This document shows positions 1-6,182 of a stretch of 11,852 nucleotides of DNA, in pieces. How positions within the stretch are numbered: the stretch's first letter is position 1; each line of letters begins with the position of its first letter. Below the pieces are notes generated by a model that did not search any database, was not told the DNA's origin, and saw nothing but the letters and a program-made list of their open reading frames with translations. A program made the translations under genes and the position numbers. The stretch is from Acidobacteriaceae bacterium (GTDB taxonomy: Bacteria > Acidobacteriota > Terriglobia > Terriglobales > Acidobacteriaceae). The stretch spans positions 1 through 11,852 of the forward strand of contig JASHUH010000472.1 in the NCBI GenBank assembly GCA_030040115.1, given 5' to 3'.

Positions 1-557
1 CGGACAACATCTGCTATCTGGGAGGCGCTTCAGCCGGCTTGCCTCTCGCCGCCTCCACCCCCAGCGGCACGGCATGCCCACAAACATCTCAAAACCGCGG
101 AGGAGGCTACGATTTCGGGCCGGCTCTGGATTTTATCGACGCGCCCACGCAATCGGCCTCGGTGGCGTTCGATATGGCGCCCACCCGGCGGCTGCAAGCC
201 AACCTCGGTTATAACGTGAGCGCGGTGAGCGGCAGCCAGTTCTTTAACGATCCGCGGGCGGTGAACGGTTCGCTGAATTCGACTTACCAGTCGCCTTTTG
301 TGAACATTGCATGGAAGTACGGGGCAGGATGGACGTGGAAGGCGCAGTACAACTTCTACGGCTACGGGGAGGGCGGTCCTTCGGGCGCCGAGTACTGCAG
401 CGCCACCGACCCGACGCCCACGACGCCGGCTACCGTGGTTCCATGCAGCTCAATCACGGCGTATCAAACGGGCGTGACGCTTTCATCCGCGGGCGAAAGC
501 TTGCCACGGAATTTCCACGCCGGCAACGTACTGCTGGGAATGCATTACGAATTCTGA
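1..557 (+). CDS. Outer-membrane beta-barrel protein, C-terminal part
   Basis: The reading frame is open from the left edge (first full codon at base 3) to a TGA at 555-557, so only about 184 C-terminal residues are present. A TTG at 39 lies inside the gene and is not its start. The sequence alternates aromatic or hydrophobic with polar residues in short strand-like runs (SVAFDMAP, LQANLGYNVS, FVNIAWKYG, WKAQYNFYGYG). It ends in LLGMHYEF, and a terminal Phe after alternating hydrophobics is the usual outer-membrane assembly signal. Between the strands are loop-like Gly/Ser/Thr/Pro-rich stretches, two of which carry pairs of cysteines. Small cytochromes and a NapC-type cytochrome lie downstream, so an MtrB/PioB-like porin in an electron conduit is possible. 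I infer that from context, and the missing N-terminus would decide it. A TonB-type or other barrel is the alternative. Confidence 0.72.
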   Translation, partial: DNICYLGGASAGLPLAASTPSGTACPQTSQNRGGGYDFGPALDFIDAPTQSASVAFDMAPTRRLQANLGYNVSAVSGSQFFNDPRAVNGSLNSTYQSPFVNIAWKYGAGWTWKAQYNFYGYGEGGPSGAEYCSATDPTPTTPATVVPCSSITAYQTGVTLSSAGESLPRNFHAGNVLLGMHYEF

Positions 558-562
558 CCACC

Positions 563-605
563 GGGGCGAACCAGGGTCCAGGAAGATTTGGCCCACCCCT
601 TTTTT
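563..605 (+). terminator. Candidate rho-independent terminator after the barrel gene
   Basis: GGGG at 563-566 can pair with CCCC at 596-599. Inside it, GGGTCCA at 574-580 can pair imperfectly with TGGCCC at 589-594. Six T residues follow directly at 600-605. The position, six bases after the barrel gene's stop codon, fits a terminator. The stem is interrupted, so this is moderate evidence. If it works, the first small cytochrome has its own promoter in 606-680, where I see no convincing -35/-10 pair. Confidence 0.42.
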
Positions 606-696
606 GAAGGATTCGCAGGCGCACAAAGCTCTGTGAATAACGGAAAGAAACTCTTCGGCGGGCCGCGCCGGCCGGGAAAGTGCAAGGAGCACGAGC

Positions 697-1017
697 ATGA
701 GCAAGAAGATTCGATTTGCGGGTATGTTGACGGTGGCGGTTCTCTTCGCCGGCGCCATGGGCTTCGCCCAGTCCGGGGAAGCGACGTATAAGGCCAAGTG
801 CCAGAGCTGTCATGGCGCTGAAGGCACGCCGAATCCGGGCATTGCCAAGATGATGGGCGTAAAGCCCGCCAATGACGCCGCGGTGAAGGCGCATAGCGAG
901 GCGCAGATGATCGCCATCACGACCGATGGCAAGGGCAAGATGCCGGCGTTCAAGGGAAAGCTGACCGACGCGCAGATTAGGGATTCCGTGGGCTACTTCC
1001 GCACCTTCGCGAAATAG
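697..1017 (+). CDS. Small periplasmic monoheme cytochrome c (copy 1)
   Basis: This 106-residue protein is a class I-type c cytochrome that would shuttle single electrons in the periplasm. Residues 1-24 form a Sec signal peptide (KK, a hydrophobic core, then GFA before Q25). One heme-binding motif, CQSCH, lies at 35-39. The likely distal ligand is Met82 in GKMPAF, and the C-terminal helix (DAQIRDSVGYFRTF) is typical of the fold. The start is set by AAGGAG at 684-689, seven bases before the ATG. The gene 1243-1560 is a close paralogue: the block from GEATYKAKC to AKMMG is almost identical. The partner is unknown, but the downstream NapC-type cytochrome is an obvious candidate donor. Confidence 0.93.
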   Translation: MSKKIRFAGMLTVAVLFAGAMGFAQSGEATYKAKCQSCHGAEGTPNPGIAKMMGVKPANDAAVKAHSEAQMIAITTDGKGKMPAFKGKLTDAQIRDSVGYFRTFAK

Positions 1018-1047
1018 GAAGCGGGAAAAGAGCACGAAGAGGCAGGA

Positions 1048-1082
1048 ACCGGCGCGGGGCACGTTGACACGTCCGCGCCGGT
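1048..1082 (+). other. Strong hairpin between the two small cytochrome genes
   Basis: ACCGGCGCGG at 1048-1057 and CCGCGCCGGT at 1073-1082 are perfect 10-bp complements. The loop itself contains ACGT at 1061-1064 and at 1069-1072, which can pair. No T tract follows directly. It could stabilise the 3' end of the upstream cytochrome mRNA or act together with the T-tailed hairpin at 1091-1111. Confidence 0.5.
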
Positions 1083-1090
1083 CGTGTGAG

Positions 1091-1111
1091 ATGGGATCAG
1101 TTTCCCATTTT
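1091..1111 (+). terminator. Candidate rho-independent terminator after cytochrome copy 1
   Basis: ATGGGA at 1091-1096 is perfectly complementary to TCCCAT at 1103-1108, with a six-base loop. The stem can be extended outward by GAG against TTT with wobble pairs, and the right side runs into TTTTAATT. It comes just after the GC-rich hairpin at 1048-1082, so transcription of the first cytochrome may end here. The core stem is short, so confidence is moderate. Confidence 0.4.
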
Positions 1112-1242
1112 AATTGCGGCGCCAGCGGCAGGAAGTCTCCGATCGCGGCTGGACCTAGATAGAGAATCACCGGGTAAATTGCGGACGGACGCGTATTGAC
1201 CGGAAAAACCTCAAGCACTGGAAAGATCCAAGGAGTGTAAGA

Positions 1243-1560
1243 ATGACCAAGACGATTCGATCTCTGATAGTGTTCGCTGCGGCTGCTGCCATGGCCGGCG
1301 CGATGAGCTTCGCCCAGTCCTCAGGGGAAGCGACGTACAAAGCGAAATGCCAGATGTGCCATGGGGCGACGGGAACGCCCAGCCCAGGAATGGCCAAGAT
1401 GATGGGCATCCCGTCCGCTTCCGATCCATCCGTAAAGAAGCTGACGGTGGCGGAGATTGAAAACGTGGTGACGAACGGCAAGGGCAAAATGAAGCCGATC
1501 GCTGGGTTGAGCGATGCGCAGGTAAAGGCGGTAGCCGAGTATTTCAAGACCCTCAAATAG
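1243..1560 (+). CDS. Small periplasmic monoheme cytochrome c (copy 2)
   Basis: This 105-residue class I-type cytochrome c is paralogous to the gene at 697. The signal peptide covers residues 1-24, with an Ala-rich core and SFA before Q25. The heme site CQMCH is at 36-40, and the probable axial Met83 lies in GKMKPI. The C-terminal helix (DAQVKAVAEYFKTL) is of the usual kind. The start is supported by AAGGAG at 1230-1235, seven bases before the ATG. The two copies share the heme region but differ in signal-peptide core, in the middle segment (residues about 57-75) and in charge near the Met ligand. This suggests different redox partners or potentials rather than recent duplication. It probably carries electrons between membrane-bound cytochromes. 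Confidence 0.93.
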   Translation: MTKTIRSLIVFAAAAAMAGAMSFAQSSGEATYKAKCQMCHGATGTPSPGMAKMMGIPSASDPSVKKLTVAEIENVVTNGKGKMKPIAGLSDAQVKAVAEYFKTLK

Positions 1561-1628
1561 TCGGTACAATCGAAAACTGAAACGCACAACAAAGCGGGCT
1601 TGGAGCTCTCGACTCGCGGGCGACAAGG

Positions 1629-1661
1629 TGCGCCACGGCCTTTTGACCGGGCCGTGGCGCA
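1629..1661 (+). other. Perfect 12-bp hairpin upstream of the NapC-type gene
   Basis: Bases 1629-1640 and 1650-1661 form a 12-bp perfect stem (core GCGCCACGGCC / GGCCGTGGCGC) with a nine-base loop beginning TTTT. It lies about 70 bases after the second small cytochrome and 101 bases before the GTG start of the multiheme cytochrome. No T tract follows on the plus strand. It may be a terminator without U tail, an mRNA 3'-end stabiliser or an attenuator separating the two transcription units. Confidence 0.55.
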
Positions 1662-1762
1662 GCGCTTAACAGCCGCGAGGCCGCGCCGGCGCGCTGTGCG
1701 GCAGCTTTGAAATGGCTTTTGGTCCGCCGGCGCGCGGGTCAATCCCAACCTCGGGAGTTAAA

Positions 1763-3220
1763 GTGTCATTTCTTCAAAATTTCCGCGAAAATTGGCTGAG
1801 GCCGGCGTTATTTTTCGGCAATAACCCCATCAGCCTGGCCGGCGGCGCCATCACCACCGCATCCGGCGTGACGATGGTCGGCTACTGGATAGCAGAGTTG
1901 GTCGGCCACCTGAATGAGAACCCTTATCTGGGCATTATCTTTTCCCTGATTCTGCCCATATTGTTCGTGATCGGGCTGGGGCTGATCCCCATTGGGGTGC
2001 TGGCGCGGCGAAGAAAGCTTATGCGGGCGGGACAGATTCCCGCCGCATACCCCAAGATCGACTTAAACGACCGGATTTTCCGGCATGGGCTGGACATCGT
2101 GCTGGTGACGACGATCGTTAACCTGCTGGTGGTGGCGACGGCCAGCTATCGCGGCGCGGACTATATGGATTCACCGCAGTTTTGCGGCCAGTCCTGCCAT
2201 GTGATGAACCCGGAATACACCGCTTACCAGGTTGGCGCGCACTCCCACGTGGCCTGCGTGCAGTGCCACATCGGCGAGGGCGCCGAAGCCTACTTCAGCG
2301 CCAAAGTGAACGGGACCAAGCAGATTATCGAAGTGGCTTTCGACCGGTATCCGCGGCCGATCCCGTCGCCGGTGACGAACCTGCGTCCGGCGCGGTATAC
2401 CTGTGAAGCCTGCCACACACCTACGCGCTTCGATGGCGATAAGCTGCTGGTGAAATCGGAGTTCGCCGACGACGAGAAGAACACCGAAACCCAGACGGTG
2501 CTGATATTGCACCTGGGCGGCGTAGATTCGCTGTCGCACCTGACCGGGATCCATGGGGTTCACCTGGGGCACATCGAGTACATCGCCACCGATTCAACGC
2601 GCACCACGATTCCCTGGGTGGAGCGGGAAAACCCCGATGGATCGTACACGGTTTATAGTTCTCTGCCGGCGGGCAGCCGCGCTCCCCAGGGCGAGCGGCG
2701 CACCATGGATTGCATCGACTGCCACAATCGAGCGGCGCACCCATTTCAGCCCGCCCAGGAGGCGCTCAACCAGGCAATGGCCGACGGGATCATTAGCGCC
2801 AATCTGCCCTGGATTCACAAAGAGGGCCTGCAACTGCTGAACGCCACGTACACGAGTCAGGCGCAGGCGCGCGCCGAAATTCCGCAGGCGCTGACCGCGT
2901 TCTATCGGAAGAGCAACCCGGATGTGCTGACGGCAAAAGGGCCGCAGGTAAAAGCCGCGGCGCAGGAGCTGGCAACGCTGTACAGCGAGAATGTCTTCCC
3001 CTCCATGAAGGTGACGTGGGGCACGCATCCGAATCACATCGGACACATGAGCTATCCCGGCTGCTTCCGCTGTCACGATGGCAGCCACGTGGCCAAGAAC
3101 GGCGAGGCGATCCCGCAGGACTGCTCGGTTTGCCACAACTTGCTGTCCGTGGAGGAAGCCAAGCCCAAGGTGCTTTCCGATTTGGGTATTCAGCAGGTGG
3201 TTGTCGGGTCGACGTACTGA
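1763..3220 (+). CDS. NapC/NirT-family multiheme cytochrome c, membrane-anchored
   Basis: This 485-residue protein probably oxidises menaquinol and passes electrons into the periplasm. Three hydrophobic segments lie at about 22-48, 54-81 and 107-128. Six heme sites follow: C141-H146 (CGQSCH, a CX3CH spacing), then CXXCH at 165-169, 214-218, 317-321, 434-438 and 454-458. The first pair sits in the NapC-type segment with VMNPEYTAYQ and CVQCHIGEGA. Conserved blocks NLRPARYTCEACH and GCFRCHDGSH match the larger NapC/NirT-like proteins, a group that by architecture may include Geobacter ImcH. I chose the GTG at 1763 because CGGGAG ends five bases before it and the first residues then resemble the family. 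An ATG at 1712 in the same frame would add 17 unlike residues and lacks a good ribosome site. An electron-conduit role is inferred from the neighbours. Confidence 0.92.
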   Translation: MSFLQNFRENWLRPALFFGNNPISLAGGAITTASGVTMVGYWIAELVGHLNENPYLGIIFSLILPILFVIGLGLIPIGVLARRRKLMRAGQIPAAYPKIDLNDRIFRHGLDIVLVTTIVNLLVVATASYRGADYMDSPQFCGQSCHVMNPEYTAYQVGAHSHVACVQCHIGEGAEAYFSAKVNGTKQIIEVAFDRYPRPIPSPVTNLRPARYTCEACHTPTRFDGDKLLVKSEFADDEKNTETQTVLILHLGGVDSLSHLTGIHGVHLGHIEYIATDSTRTTIPWVERENPDGSYTVYSSLPAGSRAPQGERRTMDCIDCHNRAAHPFQPAQEALNQAMADGIISANLPWIHKEGLQLLNATYTSQAQARAEIPQALTAFYRKSNPDVLTAKGPQVKAAAQELATLYSENVFPSMKVTWGTHPNHIGHMSYPGCFRCHDGSHVAKNGEAIPQDCSVCHNLLSVEEAKPKVLSDLGIQQVVVGSTY

Positions 3221-3444
3221 CGCGAGTGAAAGCCGGCGGAAATCCTGTTTTTCGCGCTTTTCGCTACGCCACCCGGCTATCGGCTCAGCCTGTTCCTGCA
3301 GCTTGCCGACCTGCGCGGCTCCGAGTTGTCGCCGTGCCGGTTTCACGGTGGGAAGCCGGAGCATGAATGTGAAACCCGGGAAACCACGACGGCCCCAGCG
3401 CCGCGCGATAGACTGACATTTTGCCTGCCGGGAGCCGGGTCTTC

Positions 3445-4911
3445 ATGCATTCCAATCATGCCGCCCATTTCAATCTCGCCGCCGCGGCGCGCGAGGCGAT
3501 GGTCGAACACGGATTTCAACTCCAATTTCCCGACGGAACCGATGCGGAGCTGGCCGCGATTGAGTCCGATGCGGAGGCGCCGCTGGAGACTGGGCTCAAA
3601 GATCTGCGCGGATTACTCTGGTCATCGATCGATAACGACACATCGAAGGATCTCGATCAGATCGAGTGGGCCGAACCGCTGGGCGACGGCCGCATGCGCG
3701 TGCTGGTGGGCGTGGCCGACGTAGATGCGCGCGTCCACAAAGGCACATTGATCGATAGCCATGCGCAGAGCGAGACCACGTCGGTGTACACGGGCGTGAA
3801 GGTCTTTCCCATGTTGCCCACGCAGCTTTCAGAAGGCGTCACGTCGCTGAATGAGAATGAGGACCGGGCGGCGATGGTGATCGAGGTCTGCGTGGATGCG
3901 GAGGGCGCGGCTTCCGATGGGAAGGTGTATCGCGCGCTGGTGCGCAACCGCGCGCAACTGGCGTACAACAGCGTGGGAGAGTGGCTCGAGGGCCGCGGGC
4001 CGGTTCCGGCGAAGATCGCCGCCAGCGTCGCATTGTCGGCGCAACTCAAGCTGCAGCACGATGCGGCGCAACGCATGAAGGGCAGCCGCTATCAGCACGG
4101 CGCGCTGGATTTGGAAACCGTCGAGACGCGGCCGGTGATGGTCCGCGAAGAAGCGGTGGAAATCAAGCCCCTCGAAAAGAATGACGCCACGTCGTTGATC
4201 GAGGAATTCATGGTGGCTGCCAACGGCGTAATGGCGCGCACGCTCGATGAGGCCAGGCTAGCGTCGATCCGGCGCGTCGTGCGCACACCCAAACGTTGGG
4301 ATCGCATCGTGGAGCTCGCCCAAGGGCTAGGGGCAAAACTGCCCGCCGAGCCGGATTCGAAGGCGCTGAACGAGTTTCTCCTGACTCGCAAGCAAGAGGA
4401 CCCCGACCGCTTTCCCGATCTCTCGCTGGCGGTAGTGAAACTTTTGGGGCCCGGCGAGTACGTGCTGGTGAGGCCGAATGAGGTTTCGCCGGGGCATTTT
4501 GGCCTGGCAGTGCAGGATTACACACACTCGACCGCACCCAATCGCCGCTTTCCCGATTTGGTGACGCAACGGCTGCTGAAGGCCCGGTTTGCCGGGGTGG
4601 CGCAGCCGTATACAGAAGAGCAGCTCGAGGCCATCGCCGCGCGTTGCACGCGGATGGAAGACGCGGCGCGGAAGGTGGAGCGTGAAATGCAAAAACGCAT
4701 TGCCGCGGTGGTGCTGGCCAAGCGCATTGGGCAAAGCTACCGGGCCGTGGTGACGGGCGTGAACCAACACGGAATTTTTGTGCGGGCGCTCGCCGCGCAC
4801 GTGGAAGGCATGCTGGTGAACGGGGGCAAAGGGCTGGATGTGGGCGACCGGTTGACGGTGAGGCTGGTCTCGACCGATCCGGAGCGCGGCTTTATCGATT
4901 TTGCTATTTAG
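3445..4911 (+). CDS. RNB-domain 3'-5' exoribonuclease (RNase II/R superfamily)
   Basis: This 488-residue cytoplasmic protein would degrade single-stranded RNA from the 3' end. The RNB catalytic core begins near residue 52. The metal-binding segment, 61-72, reads SIDNDTSKDLDQ: Asp63, Asp69 and Asp71 match E. coli RNase II D201, D207 and D209, but Gln72 replaces D210. LIEEFMVAAN (251-260) and the STAPNRRFPDL segment (362-372, with Arg367 as the likely RNA-cleavage Arg) are typical. A C-terminal S1-type domain spans about 430-488 (VVTGVNQHGIFVRAL). The N-terminal cold-shock domains of RNase II and R are absent, so it belongs to the shorter RNB group. The ATG at 3445 has GGGAG ten bases upstream. 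An in-frame TTG at 3421 is less likely. The 224-base gap after the cytochrome gene suggests separate transcription. Confidence 0.9.
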   Translation: MHSNHAAHFNLAAAAREAMVEHGFQLQFPDGTDAELAAIESDAEAPLETGLKDLRGLLWSSIDNDTSKDLDQIEWAEPLGDGRMRVLVGVADVDARVHKGTLIDSHAQSETTSVYTGVKVFPMLPTQLSEGVTSLNENEDRAAMVIEVCVDAEGAASDGKVYRALVRNRAQLAYNSVGEWLEGRGPVPAKIAASVALSAQLKLQHDAAQRMKGSRYQHGALDLETVETRPVMVREEAVEIKPLEKNDATSLIEEFMVAANGVMARTLDEARLASIRRVVRTPKRWDRIVELAQGLGAKLPAEPDSKALNEFLLTRKQEDPDRFPDLSLAVVKLLGPGEYVLVRPNEVSPGHFGLAVQDYTHSTAPNRRFPDLVTQRLLKARFAGVAQPYTEEQLEAIAARCTRMEDAARKVEREMQKRIAAVVLAKRIGQSYRAVVTGVNQHGIFVRALAAHVEGMLVNGGKGLDVGDRLTVRLVSTDPERGFIDFAI

Positions 4912-5282
4912 AGGTTCATAGCGCACGTTCGCCGAAGGAGAATAGAGGGCGAATCTTGAGGGCGCATATCTCTGTGTCTTCGCACGCCGCTCCTGCGTCT
5001 AATTGAGAAGGATTGCGCCGGCGTAACGAAGATTCCACGGCGGTTTCAAGCGGTTGCTTCGCCTTGGCGGAAGAGAGCCGGATACTGTCGCTCGAGAAAA
5101 TTGCTCGACTGGAGAGCAGCGGCGAAGAGCTGGAGCAGCCTTGGGATCGCTCCCAGCCGCTTGCTTGAAGCACAAGGGGCGAAGGGGCGCTTTCTACCCT
5201 AGGCAAAACCTTGACCGCACGAGCATAGGTTAAGGGAGTCTCGACCGGAAGGAACGGCCGCGGGCTTGCAACTGGAGAATGG
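4912..5282 (+). other. 371-base intergenic stretch with no convincing gene
   Basis: I find no reliable coding region here. A weak hairpin (TTCGCC at 4928-4933 with GGCGAA at 4948-4953) follows the nuclease stop and could help end transcription. A small perfect hairpin lies at 5142-5155 (TGGGA, TCGC, TCCCA). A minus-strand reading frame crosses the whole stretch and continues into the antisense of the next gene, and it looks like a shadow. GGAG at 5274-5277 is the ribosome site of the next gene. The stretch probably holds the promoter of the 5283-7190 operon, but I cannot place it with confidence. Confidence 0.5.
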
Positions 5283-6164
5283 ATGGGTTTCTTTTTGGGA
5301 TGGGTTGCGGTGACGCTTTTTCCCGGCATCGCTTTAGGGGGGCTGTCTTCTGTTGCTTTTTCACAGGTTCCGGCTTCGCAGCCGGCCGTGGTCTCGGCGG
5401 CGGAGCTTCCACGGGCGCCAGAGCCGGCCTTCGGGGCGGCTCCGGCGAGCCAGCAGAGCCAGTCGAGCCAAAGCAGTTCGAACCAGAAGCAGAACCAAGC
5501 CTCGCCAAGCCAGAGTCGGGATTCGGATTCAAATGACCAACACAAACCGCTTCCGCAACCGAAAAGGATACTGGGCGTAATGCCGAATTATCGCGCGGTA
5601 TCGGCGGGGGTGCGTCCACCGCCGCCCACTCCGCGCGAGGCGTTCAAAATCGCCACGGAGGACAGCTTTGATTACTCGGCCTTCGTTTTTGTCGGCATTA
5701 CCTCGCTGATGGCGGAGGGGTTCGATGACCATCCCCAGCTTGGCAAGGGGGTTCCGGGTTTCTGGAGATATTACTGGCGCGGCTATCTCGATAAATCCGA
5801 CGGGAATTACTGGGTGGTCTGGGCATTGCCCACTGTAACGCACGAGGATGAGCGCTATTACTCCAAGGGCGAGGGATCCATCCTTGGCCGCGGCGTCTTC
5901 GCGGCCACGCGCGTCCTCATCACGCCCAATTATGCCGGTAAGAACACTTTCAACGCATCGGAGATCCTGGGCCGCGGCATTGCTAACGCCATTTCGCTGA
6001 CCTATTACCCGAGCCGGACTCAGACTGTCGGAGGGTTCACTTCAAAATACGCGTACGCCGTCGGCCGCGATGCGCTCACCGACGTGTTTCGCGAATTCTG
6101 GCCGGACATCAACGCACACTTGTTGCATCGCCGCCATTCATCTTCGGTCGCAGGGTCCTCTTAG
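5283..6164 (+). CDS. Exported protein of unknown function, RILGV-type paralogue 1
   Basis: I do not recognise a function for this 293-residue protein. A signal peptide occupies about residues 1-27 (hydrophobic core, then SVAFS before Q28). A low-complexity Ser/Gln/Pro/Ala linker follows (about 29-92), then the signature KRILGVMPNYRAV at 94-106. The rest (about 117-285) is a conserved domain rich in aromatics and Gly, with small hydrophobic segments (FVFVGITSLMAEG, ILGRGIANAISLTYYP) and a closing FREFWPDINAHLLHR. The next gene, 18 bases downstream, is a homologue with the same order of segments, so the pair is one operon. GGAG at 5274-5277 sets the start, five bases before the ATG. I recall similar proteins mainly from acidobacteria, often several per genome. 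An envelope location, perhaps outer-membrane associated, is inferred. Confidence 0.82.
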   Translation: MGFFLGWVAVTLFPGIALGGLSSVAFSQVPASQPAVVSAAELPRAPEPAFGAAPASQQSQSSQSSSNQKQNQASPSQSRDSDSNDQHKPLPQPKRILGVMPNYRAVSAGVRPPPPTPREAFKIATEDSFDYSAFVFVGITSLMAEGFDDHPQLGKGVPGFWRYYWRGYLDKSDGNYWVVWALPTVTHEDERYYSKGEGSILGRGVFAATRVLITPNYAGKNTFNASEILGRGIANAISLTYYPSRTQTVGGFTSKYAYAVGRDALTDVFREFWPDINAHLLHRRHSSSVAGSS

Positions 6165-6182
6165 CTTCGTTTTGGTGAAAGT

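Noticed and set aside
454..1218. 254-codon minus-strand frame across the first cytochrome
   Set aside because: It lies opposite a well-supported cytochrome gene with signal peptide, heme motif and ribosome site, and itself shows only shadow composition.
3339..3376. 8-bp inverted repeat GGTTTCAC / GTGAAACC in the gap before the RNB gene
   Set aside because: The 22-base loop and absence of a T tract or symmetric placement make it weak. I could not support it as a terminator or operator.
5013..5168. Possible 51-codon plus-strand gene starting at TTG, with a Leu/Glu-rich helix-like segment
   Set aside because: The start is TTG with GAAGGA directly abutting it, with no room for ribosome spacing. 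The peptide matches nothing I know and could arise by chance in an open frame of GC-rich DNA.
5211..5233. TTGACC as a -35 box of the unknown-protein operon
   Set aside because: No acceptable -10 hexamer lies 16-18 bases downstream, so a promoter call is not supported.
4916..5545. Minus-strand reading frame of 209 codons across the gap and into the next gene
   Set aside because: Its first part is the antisense of the Ser/Gln-rich linker of the gene at 5283 and gives Trp/Leu/Cys-rich low-complexity sequence. The rest shows no family signature and there is no clear ribosome site.
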